Positions 25,411 to 35,012 of a stretch of 64,000 nucleotides of DNA are shown piece after piece. Location of the stretch: NCBI GenBank assembly GCA_002110485.1, contig MOWL01000090.1:248001-312000 (forward strand). Reading direction: 5' to 3'. Below the pieces are notes generated by a model. The model was given only the letters and a program-made list of their open reading frames with translations. It was not told where the DNA came from and searched no databases. Numbering within the stretch: position 1 is the first letter of the stretch; each line of letters begins with the position of its first letter. Source of the stretch: Emergomyces orientalis (lineage: Eukaryota > Ascomycota > Eurotiomycetes > Onygenales > Ajellomycetaceae). Both the position numbers and the translations under genes were made by a program.

Positions 25411-26506
25411 TTATCCCCCTCCACTCCAAGGCGAGATTGTTCATATGCCTTCAATGCAGTGGTGTCTTCAAAGGCGGAGGCTGGTTCCCAGGTCGGGCGG
25501 TCATATCCAACCCACTTTATGAGGTATTCGCGGCGGCGGCCGCGGAGGTGGTGGTGTAAGATTGATTCAATCTCTCATTTCAGTTCATTGTCTTCTCCTA
25601 TGATCCCTGGCAGCTGCCAGTTGGTCACTTCTTGCGAGGGGAATGAGTCTTTGGCCACTGATCTGAGGAGGTTTGTATGAAATCCATTGTGTATGTCTGA
25701 AGATATATCAAGGTGATAATTATGGCTTCTGAGGACTTCTATAATTGTGTATTTAGCATGATGATAATTGAGTGTACTATTCTTTTTTTTTCTTTTTTTT
25801 CTTTCTCTAGTACATGAGGGGTGATCTGTTCATATATTTTTAAAGTTCAGTCAGACTTTATCTTCTATCTCATAGCATGTGACAGAGTCTTGACAGACAT
25901 TTGCTTGATCTTTGTAATCTTGTTGTGCACTTGTTATGAAAGCTTCAGCTCATTCATTGAGTCTTCTTAAGCTTGTTCATGATATTTTCAGCTATTTGCA
26001 GTGAACTGTGTACTTAATCAGTTTCTCTGGGGGCTTCAGCAAGATCTAGAACTTTGAAATTGAATTCATATAATAGAAAGAAAAGACCTATATCTATTAT
26101 TGAGAACTCTCTGTCATTAATTATAATTTCAGTATATAGAAGCAGAGAATTTCAGTTATCTTGTGTATAATTACAGAACTTATGAATGATATTCTTGACT
26201 ATTTAAATTATTTATTTGATCACTTCATCAGTTTTCAGATAATATACAGTGAAGAGACAGCATTTAATCTGTAGAAGTTGATAAATACAACTTCACATAG
26301 TACTGATGAACTGAGTTTCACAATCTGAAACAATGAAGAATGATAGTTTATAAAAAGACATCTGTAACTGCTTCTAAGTTAATCTTGTCACAGAACTGTA
26401 GAATTATATCTTTACTTAAATAATTGATAATTATCATGATATTCTGGCATTCATTACTTATTGATAGGCTCACTGTGAAGTCTATAGCAATGTCTCATCA
26501 GACATG

Positions 26507-26511
26507 TTCAG
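26507..26511. repeat. Target-site duplication, left copy (TTCAG)
   Basis: Directly abuts the TGTTA end of the solo LTR; identical to the pentamer at 27117-27121. Confidence 0.85.
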
Positions 26512-27116
26512 TGTTAACTACCGTGCTTTCCGGTAGCAAGCGTTCACCGTTAGGTAGGCAAGGTTAGGCCTATTAAGGTGCCTTATCGTGCTTGATGACT
26601 AGAGGAAAGGGTAGGTGCCACTATCAAGGCTTGCTTAAGTATATAAGTAAGGATAGCTCCGGTGTTAGGTTGTATAGTTCCAATGTGCTGTAGGAAGTAG
26701 TACAGGTGAGGTATAAGGGTATCCCGAGAGAACCAAAGCTATGGTTTACAAGTGTGTAGAATAGATGGAAGGTAGAGTAGTAGTAAAGTACTATTGTAGT
26801 TTAAAGAAATAGAAAGATTGATTGTGATCAAGAAGATAAGCTTCTCTGATTCTAAGAGTAATGAGTGTGTTTATATACATGATGAAATTCTATGATAGAT
26901 TTGGTAGACCTGGTAGACCTTTTCTATCTATATATCAATCTACCATCGGTAGACCTGGTAGCCATAGTAGATCTTTCCGTCTGTCATACCAATCTACCAG
27001 TCACATGATAGGTTCCTTCAGGGCTTCGTTCTGCCGAGCTGTAGCTTATTCTGTCAGTGTTCTTAATACCCAATGGTTCCTGGTGCTCCGGCGGGGTGTT
27101 CCTTAGATCCGTAACA
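26512..27116. mobile_element. Nested solo LTR with 5-bp target duplication
   Basis: The 605-bp insert begins TGTTAACTACCG and ends GATCCGTAACA, so its termini are the inverted pair TGTTA/TAACA. It is flanked by the identical pentamer TTCAG at 26507-26511 and 27117-27121. It sits inside the chromovirus, at the integrase-core border, and its base composition with many CpG differs sharply from the CpG-free host sequence. It has no open frame of note. It contains an imperfect internal duplication around GGTAGACCTGGTAG (about 26901 and 26949). A solo LTR arises by recombination between the two LTRs of a full element. Confidence 0.88.
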
Positions 27117-27121
27117 TTCAG
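27117..27121. repeat. Target-site duplication, right copy (TTCAG)
   Basis: Directly abuts the TAACA end of the solo LTR; identical to 26507-26511. Confidence 0.85.
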
Positions 27122-27916
27122 GAATTGAGAGAGGTTTCAACATCTCTTTTCAACATTCATATTATGCTGTGACAGAGCTGCAGTAATTGCAGTTTTATAT
27201 AAAACAGTCTTGAGTGACAATATAATATATAACTTCACAGTCAGAATGTTTTGTAAGTGATGAGTTATAAATCTCTTGTATAATTCAGATTCTCAGAGAT
27301 TCTGAGTCAGAGATTTATTTTCTTTTATAAAAGTGTAAACAGCTCTCTTCATCTATAGAGCATGAAGAGATATCTATTTATATATATAATTCAGCAGAGA
27401 ATTTTAATACTTTGTTCTGTATAATCTATATAATTTTCTGCAGATGTTCATCTTTTTCAAGAGCTCATTTTCAATGCTCTTTCAGCAGAAGCTTTTATAA
27501 GTGAGTTAAAGCAATTTTTATTATTAGCAGTGATTCTTCTTTTAGTATTGTAGAGTTTAATAGTTGATGTTCATGGTTCTTGAATCTTTCATCTGAGTTG
27601 TTGAAGAGCATATCTTGTGTGCAGTGAGACAGAGTGTCTGCTAGAGTGTTTTCTACACCTGAGTGATAGTGAATTATAAATGAGAAACAGCTTAGAAACT
27701 GCAATCAGTATATCTGACATTCTGTAAGCTTTCAAATCATTGTGAAGTATATGAGATTCTTATAATCAGTGACAATCTCAAATTCTTCTGTATTTATAAG
27801 TTCAGATTCTCATTCTTCTAAGCAGTGTATGATTGCTAGAAGCTTTTTATCATAGATTTTATAATTATTCTTCACAGGTGACATCTTCTTTAATATGAAG
27901 ATGCAGAGGTGTAGAG

Positions 27917-28548
27917 CGTCCCAGCAGCATAGACTTGTCAGGCACGATGAGGGCCATGACGAGGCTTTTTCTGGTTACAGCCTTGGAAGGGCCATGGCCA
28001 TTAAATCGGTGCTGTGCTACTGTCGAATTATCACCCGATCCTGCTCGCAAGGAACTGGAGTTGGAATGGACCGATTACATTCCCAAGATAAGGCCCCACT
28101 ATCCCAACTTTCCCAACATACAACATGTTGAAGCCGTCGTCGGGAAGCTCGTCCGTAACAGTTACTACTTGGACTGAGCCAGACTCACTAGTGCTGGCTT
28201 TTCCTACCTCGTGATCACCAGATAGGGGATGGGGCGGGGACGCGGTGCTAGGGCTTTTCTTTGTTTATATGCAACAGCTTCAAAATGCCTGCTGTAACTC
28301 TACATGGCTTCCCCGGCACTTGCTGTAGGCAAGGTAGACCCTGGGCTGGAATGTTATAGGCAATATCAATAGAGCTCCTGGACCGGAATGAAATATGACA
28401 AGCAAACAAGATCAACCAAGGGGAACCGAAGCAAACGAGGACAAACAAGACGGGCAAAGTACGGAACAAATCAGAATCAAAATTGGTATATAACATGTTA
28501 CATAAATGAAGATTTTAACCAATAGATTTTACCATAAAATGATTTCTG
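27917..28548. other. CpG-containing non-element DNA with one short open frame
   Basis: Beyond the CpG-free block the composition becomes ordinary. A plus-strand frame of 80 codons (27935-28177) ends LEWTDYIPKIRPHYPNFPNI and then about 20 further residues. It reads like a real protein tail, but it has no recognisable family, promoter or upstream exon and could be an exon remnant. The rest shows nothing. Confidence 0.35.
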
Positions 28549-30211
28549 CTATTTACAGGGATTCCAGGCTTCAAGATTTTTGAGTATTCTCTTGGCATCT
28601 TCCGGATCACGTTCTTTTGGATCAACTCAAACTAAAGAATGTATGAGCCGCGCAAGCAAATGGCAGTATTCTGGCTCATCTTTCAAATAGCTCATAGAAA
28701 GCTGAGACTCAATGAATGAGATCTGTGCCTTGTGGTTGACAGCTGCGGGACAATAAGATCAGTTTCAATGAAATATCGCGTAGAAGTGCAAAGAAAAGAA
28801 GATATTAAACTGATTGAGGGGAACATACTGAGATAATATGTTAGGTCATTTTTCCTGTCAAATAGATGCTGGTAGGTTGGCACATACGCGAACTAGATAA
28901 AGTTAGAGATGACAGGAAAAGGGAGAAAAGTTCATCTAGATTAGACAAAATCATGTCTAACAGGCTATATTAACCTACCACACAGCCTAGACTCCAAAGG
29001 TCAGACTTCGCAGTCACAGTATTTGCACCACTGCGCTCCAGTTCAGGGGCACAGTAGTTTTCCGTCCCGAGGACATTTGATTTTGAAGGCGTGTCAAACC
29101 CTTGTTCAAGCACTTGTTAGTACAACTATGCTACACTGGGTTGAAACCCAGGCAAAGGAGATATCCCTATCAGTTATTCAATTGAAATGATGGTGACAAA
29201 CCTTTGCCAAAATCAATTATGTCAACTAGCGACATATCTTGTGCATTTGTTTTAAGAGGAGCCCTGTAATGGAGAATGATATACTTGGGCAGATTACTCA
29301 GCTGTGGAGGCGGCATGTCCAGATCCGAAATGTTCCAGAGTATAACATCAGATTTTTGATTGAACTCAAAAGTCTTGACCAAAGCTTCATTGATAAAAGC
29401 TTCAGGATGTACCCCTAGAGATATATTATTGGAGCTAATATCTAAGTGAAATCATTTGCTTGGTTAATGAATGTGTGTTGTACAGTATTGAGCAGTTATG
29501 GAAGAGTAAACACCATCTATCACCATGGCTTATTCCCTTCTGATGAAAAGCAAGCACCTTCATCAGAATCATTCTCACTAAGACAGTGAGAGAAGGAACA
29601 TCACAATTGCATCAACTTGAGCATTAAACCTCTTCTGAAGAGTACACCCAAGCAGCTTCAGGCCAAGACAGAGAAATTGGTCTTGAGTGAGGACATGAGT
29701 GTGGAAAAAGGCAATCTCAAGTTTCCAAGCTTCCGTACGATACTCATCTCGGAGTTGTCTAGAGTGCTATACTCAAGTTGTAGAATTTTGAGGGCAAGGT
29801 ATTCGCCGAAATTACTGAACATATCAAGTGTTAGCTAGCCTAATTTAATAAGCTGGGGTGAGAGGGGGAGAAGAGTGCACAGAGTTATTACATTTCTCTT
29901 CTCAATCAAACAGTGGAATAAGATCCTCTTCCCAGCTTTTCAATGATTCTAAAAGAACACGGCTTTCCTTTATGAACCAAGTCTGAGCCACCAAGCAAAT
30001 CGTCAATCAGAACAGGACATAGGCCGTCGTCAGTATACTCATGCAGAAATTCACATTCACTACCCTGAAAAAGCATCGTGTCCCAACCAGGGGAGTTGGA
30101 AGCTTGATGTTTCTTTACAGGATACTGCTTCGGTTGCAGTGTTGGTTCCATTGCTGGGTGAGTGAGTGTATGGTGTTGGAGGTTTCTAGGCGAGATATAA
30201 TCAAATTTCAA
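28549..30211 (-). pseudogene. Serine/threonine protein kinase relic (SRPK-like)
   Basis: On the minus strand a first piece (30211-29911) ends with the kinase glycine loop KLGRGSYSTV, followed by TGA where a Trp is expected. A second piece, after a probable intron, has YLALKIL with the ATP-binding lysine (about 29800), then shifts frame near 29690. A third (29382-29200) has DIIDFGKG, the DFG motif. It joins by a plausible intron to a fourth (about 29100-28980) with ENYCAPELERSGA (APE motif) and SDLWSLGC. The last pieces contain NDLTYYLSMF and a C-terminal DPKERDPEDAKRIL stretch ending at 28549. The architecture resembles SR-protein-kinase-like genes, which are numerous in some Onygenales. The TGA and the frame change make it a pseudogene, although the distal half would splice normally. 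Confidence 0.72.
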
Positions 30212-32041
30212 GGTCAGACGAATATTTTAGCCGTAGTATACAGGTAGAAACTAAATCCTAAACCGGAAAATTTTCCAGGACTCGAGCTCGAATCTCTGAC
30301 CTACACAACGTTAATATATAGGCAAGCCACTTTTTGTTGCAAGTCATTTTTTGTCCCAGGACATTTCAGTCGCACTGCTGCTTTTCTTGCAAGCCGTTTT
30401 TTTTTTTTTTGCAAGCCATGGGGAATACTGGTTTCTAAAAATGATGCATTGAGTGTGAGCTGATTGACCATTTTGCAATTTGTCGGCGACTTTATTCCCA
30501 AAGATGCCACAGTGAGCTGACACTCATTGCATTCAGATGTTGACTTTCGGTGTTTCTTTCATCTGTTTTAATGTCAACTTATGATGAATGTTCTTCTCAC
30601 ATCATTTTTAATGCTGCTATCATACTTATCTTTCCCTGAAATCACGAACATTGAGCACCATCAATCATTGAGAAGGTCTTGAGGCAAGACTTATCATAGC
30701 AAGTCAAATAATGTGGGCCACAGTTTCAGATTGCAAATTGTGGTTCAAGCATGCAAGCACCACAGCAAAACAACCAAAAAACAACCCGATTTTCCCAAAC
30801 CAGCTCAATTTTTCGAAAATAAGAACTAAAAGACATTCATTTGAAAGCTCTTGATTGGGAAAGCAATCTATTCAATTTTTATTAAGACTGAGCATGATTC
30901 AGTGAAGTTATTTAGGAAAACGCGGTTGTGAGCCTCAGCAAGAAAGAAAACCACATTTCATCACATAATTTCACCAGTTCTGGCTCAATCTACATAGAAA
31001 TTAGATAGAAGCTAGATCAAACTAGATACAACAATCTATTTAATTTTGAATTCATTCTGACCATCTCTTTCTGAACAATTCATCATCAAAACCTGCGTGA
31101 AAATTCTGATTGATTTTCATGTTCCTTTGCACCAGTGCCAAGTCTTTTCCCCGTACCGCCCTACCTTGCCCGTGCCCCGCAGCCCCTAGACTGGTTGGAG
31201 CTAGTCCGCAGCCCTGCCCATACAAACCCGGGTGGTGCAGCTGAGCCTCATTTGTATCTAAGTATTCCAAGGTTGTCGTAGCCAATACGATACAGTACAC
31301 GGGCTGTAACGGCGCCATCCCCCTTTCGGCGCCTCCTCATTTTCCTCTTTTCGCCCGCCGTTTCTTTTGCTGCTTTGTATTATCACCACAACCACCTCTG
31401 CTTCAAACAACTCCATCCCATCCAATTCCCAGCCTGCGCGCGTGCCTTTATTACTGTTCCTTGCGTGTTAACGGCATTCTCCCTATTTATCCATCCATCC
31501 ACACACGCCCCCCAAATTCATCTGTTTCTTCGATACCCCCCTGTGCTGCTTGCTGCACCACAGCTAGCCGTCTTTTTGGCTGCTCTTCCATCTCCCTCTC
31601 TTTCTCATCTTTCTCTCTCTGTGCCCCCTGTGCCACTCTCTCCCTTTGATTGCTCTCCCTCTGGAGATGGTGCTGCGTCCCATTGCTCTCCAACTATATA
31701 CCTCTCATCAACGGAGCTATTGAACTGTCTGCCCGCCCGCCATCACTGACCCCCTGGGACCCCCTGGGACCCCCCTGGAACCCCCAACTCTCTCTCCCAC
31801 TTCTCGCCAAATACTTCCCGCTGCAACGACGCCTCAGTCCCCGTGACCGCCAAAACTAACTCAGCCTCAAGGTTCCTCTCATCTTCTTGCTCGCCTTCTC
31901 CTGTCAGTCTTCGCTGACCATCCCGCCAACGAGGCATACGACGCTATCCCCATATCGCTCTAAACTCGACATACACACATCCTATCCTTTCCCTTCCTTT
32001 CCCTTCCCTTCCTGCTTCTCCTCGGGTCTCCTGTTGCTGTG
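30212..32041. other. Intergenic transition zone
   Basis: About 1.8 kb between the kinase relic and the leader of the zinc-finger gene. Repeat-type AT-rich DNA gives way to C/T-rich promoter-like DNA near 31300. No gene was recognised. From 31370 the plus strand is pyrimidine-rich, as in highly expressed fungal promoters and leaders. Confidence 0.45.
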
Positions 32042-32108
32042 CTTCTTCTTCTTCTTCTTCTTCTTCTTCTTCTTCTTCTTCTTCTTCTTCTTCTTCTTCT
32101 TTCTTCTT
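32042..32108. repeat. (CTT)n trinucleotide microsatellite
   Basis: About 22 CTT units, with a single T interruption at the end, lie upstream of the zinc-finger gene, probably in its promoter or long leader. Confidence 0.95.
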
Positions 32109-32334
32109 TATTTATCCTCATCTATGGACACATCCCTAGTCCATTCCAGCCCTCATCCGCCTCCCTCTCTCTTGGCTGGCTAAACCACCCACCGCCTAGC
32201 CCAAACTATTGACAAGGGCCAAAACCAGAAAAGGCTCGGAAATCCCTCAGCTTGCGCCACACTGCCACTGCGGGTTTCAGGCGCATTCCAATCATCCACC
32301 CAGTCAACCCACCACTCCTCAAGATCCAAGTTTT

Positions 32335-32811
32335 GTAAGTACATGCTCTTTTTCAATATGTTTTTTGTCCTTTTACCCTTTCCCGCCGATTGATCCGCCT
32401 CGTTTCATCGTTCGTCTTCCTGCTTATCTATTCGTGTCCTCGCTGCTTTTTCTCCGTGCCGCTTGCTTGGTTCTTCCATCTGTATTTTACTCCACGTTTT
32501 TTTTTTTTTTTTTTGGCTCTGCCTCCTTTGTATCCGAATACTCCAGTGCTAGCTTCTTACCTTCCCTTCATTTGCTCTTTTTACATCCTGCTTGTCAATT
32601 CAACCTTCGCCTCTTGGTAGCTTTATTCCATCTGGAGAACAGGTGGCCAACTTTTTTTTTTCCTTCTTAAAAACACCACCCTCAGAGGCCCTTTCTCTAT
32701 ATCATTGTCCGGGTTTCCCAATCACATCCAAACCCGCCTTGCTCGCTCCATCTACATGCTTACGCAAAACACTCCGCGCGCCCACTTATCCCAATCATCG
32801 CTAACTGGAAG
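32335..32811 (+). other. Candidate 5'-leader intron of the zinc-finger gene
   Basis: A consensus donor GTAAGT (32335-32340) and an acceptor AG (32810-32811), with CTAAC seven to eleven bases upstream, bracket 477 bp just before the ATG at 32817. The branch site is unusually close to the acceptor. Support is from motifs only; there is no transcript evidence. Confidence 0.35.
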
Positions 32812-32816
32812 CTGAC

Positions 32817-35012
32817 ATGACTTCTTCATTAGCCACTCGTGTTGTCGCGGTCGAGAGCGTGAATTCTCATCGACATCCCGTCTTCCACGGCTCTGGCTCG
32901 CAAAACCATCTATTCATGGCCGGCCCCGTTCACCCAAGTTCGGACCCAGTCAGCTTTCACAATCCGCTTTCCCGAACATCAAATAACTCCGTTGTGTCAT
33001 CGTCGTCTTCTGTTGTAGCCAAAGCGGGTTCCATATCCTCGTTCCTGAAATCCGCGGAACCAAAAGGAGGGTCTAGTCTAAGCTCGATCGCCAGCGCGGG
33101 ATTGCGCACGTCACCCTCACCAGTCATGGCCACGAATTCGCGGCTCTCGCCGCAACCAGCTACCACTAGTAACCCAGATCGTCGTCATGATAGATCGCGA
33201 GAACGCGCCTCCAGCGAACAGACTAGCCAACAGAACCCTAGGGATACCCGCACTTCGGATCCAGATGTACCAAACGAACTCAGAGACAAAGCCCATGAAA
33301 CAGCAGCCTCGGTGTTAACTGATACAGCGGACAGTGCTCAGAAATCCGTTCATATAGCTGTGGAAGATCCTAAGACGGATAGTCATATCCGACACGCAAG
33401 CCCAGCCGGCATGTCGGATACATTTGATGGAGGTGAAAATATGGGCGCAACCACCACTTTGATCAACAGTAGAACCGTTGCCAGTCCGGGACCGATTGAT
33501 GAACCCAACCCTATAGAAAACGAACGATCGCGCCGTAGAGAGGAAGATATCATGATGGAAGAAGGGAACAAAGCATTCTCTTATCCAGTCCCAATGCCCG
33601 CATCAAGCATCACCGATTCCCGAAGAGGAATGAGTTTGCCGCATGCAGGTTTCAACAAAGGAGGTCCACGGTCTCCCTCCGCGAAGAAACACAGATGTCA
33701 CCATTGTGCAACGGAATTTACTCGCCACCATAACTTAAAGAGTCACCTACTCACCCATAGCCAGGAAAAACCATATGTTTGCCAGACATGCCAATCACGG
33801 TTCCGACGATTACACGACCTAAAGCGCCATACAAAACTACACACCGGAGAGCGCCCACATATCTGCCCGAAGTGCGGACGTCGATTTGCTCGAGGTGATG
33901 CTTTAGCGCGACACAACAAGGGCCAAGGGGGTTGCGCAGGGAGACGGTCTAGCCTGGGTAGTTTTCTTGGTGATGATGAATACGGCGACGGAGGTGGCCC
34001 CGGTGGGGAAGATGGGATGGAAGGTCTTATGTACACGGAACCAGACCGCATGGATGAGGAGGATGAGAAGCGCCTAAACATGCCCAGTATTAAAAAGCAC
34101 AATCCACCAGATTCTCTCCAACGGACGTCAAGCACTGGTGGGCACGTAACATTCCAGTCTCACCAATCGAGCACCTACCCGCCATTAGCTGCCGGTCGAC
34201 CTTCTCAAGGCAGCCTCTTCCCCCCCGCCACCAGCCACCCCGGCTCCAGCTCATCCCCGTCCCCCATCTCACAATCCGGAAACGTCTCTTTCCCTCCTGG
34301 AAGTGGGAGCGGTTCCTCATCGGGCTTCAATGCTCAACAGCAGCAACAGCAGCAGGGCAGCTCGAGTTCCATCTTTGCGCAGAACAACATCTCTGAAAGT
34401 CCCAAGCCATTGTCACCAAACGTCATTCCCACGCGTCAACTAAGCCATGGGTCGTCGGAACATAATGTGCAACAACACTCGCGTGGTGGCCTTTCACCCA
34501 GCTTGAAACCTCAATACCAGTCGCAACAACAATTTGGTCGAAACGGTGCCTCCGGGACAAGCAGCGGGCCAGCACAGATACTCCCTGCCCCGCAACCCGG
34601 TGCGCCACAACTTCCACTGCCACACGGCCTAAATAACCCAGACACACGGTTCCCACTCCACAGTCCGAACCCCAGTCAATCACAAAACCATAGCCCTCAC
34701 CTATCACCACATCCCCACCATCCCCACCACCACCACAACACAAGCAACGCAAGCCCAGATCTAAACAACCTCAATAATAACACTAATAGTAATAACAACC
34801 TTTTCTCCCAACAACGACAACTATCGACGTCATCGCACCACTCTAACGCTGCCGCTACCGCTGCCCCTCCTCCAGATAGAATATGGTCGTATATGCGCAC
34901 ACTCGAGGACCGCGTAAATGGCCTAGAGGAAGAAGTAGTGCGGCTGCGGGAGCAACTGGCTGCAGCTGGCGGTGGTAGTGGTGGCGTTGCCAATGTTGCC
35001 AATGGCGCATAG
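32817..35012 (+). CDS. C2H2 zinc-finger transcription factor
   Basis: A single exon encodes 731 residues. Three tandem zinc fingers occupy about residues 293-375: CHHCATEFTRHHNLKSHLLTH, then CQTCQSRFRRLHDLKRHTKLH, then CPKCGRRFARGDALARH ending in a Cys rather than His (C2HC). The linkers SQEKPYV and TGERPHI are of the TGEKP type, so the protein probably binds DNA in the nucleus. The third finger resembles those of Crz1-class factors, but the first two do not allow a name. The N-terminal half is Ser-rich. The C-terminal half has Gln, His and Asn runs and, at about residues 687-716, a heptad-like helix (TLEDRVNGLEEEVVRLREQL) that could dimerise. The leader upstream is long and pyrimidine-rich, with a possible intron. 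The start codon is the first in-frame ATG. Confidence 0.9.
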   Translation: MTSSLATRVVAVESVNSHRHPVFHGSGSQNHLFMAGPVHPSSDPVSFHNPLSRTSNNSVVSSSSSVVAKAGSISSFLKSAEPKGGSSLSSIASAGLRTSPSPVMATNSRLSPQPATTSNPDRRHDRSRERASSEQTSQQNPRDTRTSDPDVPNELRDKAHETAASVLTDTADSAQKSVHIAVEDPKTDSHIRHASPAGMSDTFDGGENMGATTTLINSRTVASPGPIDEPNPIENERSRRREEDIMMEEGNKAFSYPVPMPASSITDSRRGMSLPHAGFNKGGPRSPSAKKHRCHHCATEFTRHHNLKSHLLTHSQEKPYVCQTCQSRFRRLHDLKRHTKLHTGERPHICPKCGRRFARGDALARHNKGQGGCAGRRSSLGSFLGDDEYGDGGGPGGEDGMEGLMYTEPDRMDEEDEKRLNMPSIKKHNPPDSLQRTSSTGGHVTFQSHQSSTYPPLAAGRPSQGSLFPPATSHPGSSSSPSPISQSGNVSFPPGSGSGSSSGFNAQQQQQQQGSSSSIFAQNNISESPKPLSPNVIPTRQLSHGSSEHNVQQHSRGGLSPSLKPQYQSQQQFGRNGASGTSSGPAQILPAPQPGAPQLPLPHGLNNPDTRFPLHSPNPSQSQNHSPHLSPHPHHPHHHHNTSNASPDLNNLNNNTNSNNNLFSQQRQLSTSSHHSNAAATAAPPPDRIWSYMRTLEDRVNGLEEEVVRLREQLAAAGGGSGGVANVANGA

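Larger units (their letters stand above)
25395..27916 (-). mobile_element. Decayed chromodomain Ty3/gypsy retrotransposon (chromovirus), 3' half of pol
   Basis: In minus-strand order I see an RNase H part with YKIYDKKLLAIIHC and VTDYKNLIYF (about 27870-27745) and FLSCFSFIIHYHSGVENTLA (about 27700-27640), an integrase core beginning with DIAIDF (about 26490) and NECQNIMIIINYLS, and a C-terminal chromodomain, YLIKWVGYDRPTWEP (about 25540-25490), ending near 25395. Chromodomains direct integration to modified chromatin. Stops, mostly TGA or TAA in place of Trp, Gln or Arg codons, break pol everywhere except the chromodomain end. A solo LTR interrupts the element at 26512-27116. The gag, protease and reverse-transcriptase parts are missing; the upstream border near 27916 is where CpG reappears. 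Confidence 0.85.

Noticed and set aside
31375..32670. Several open frames in the pyrimidine-rich DNA before the zinc-finger gene
   Set aside because: Low-complexity Ser/Pro/Phe translations of CT-rich leader DNA.
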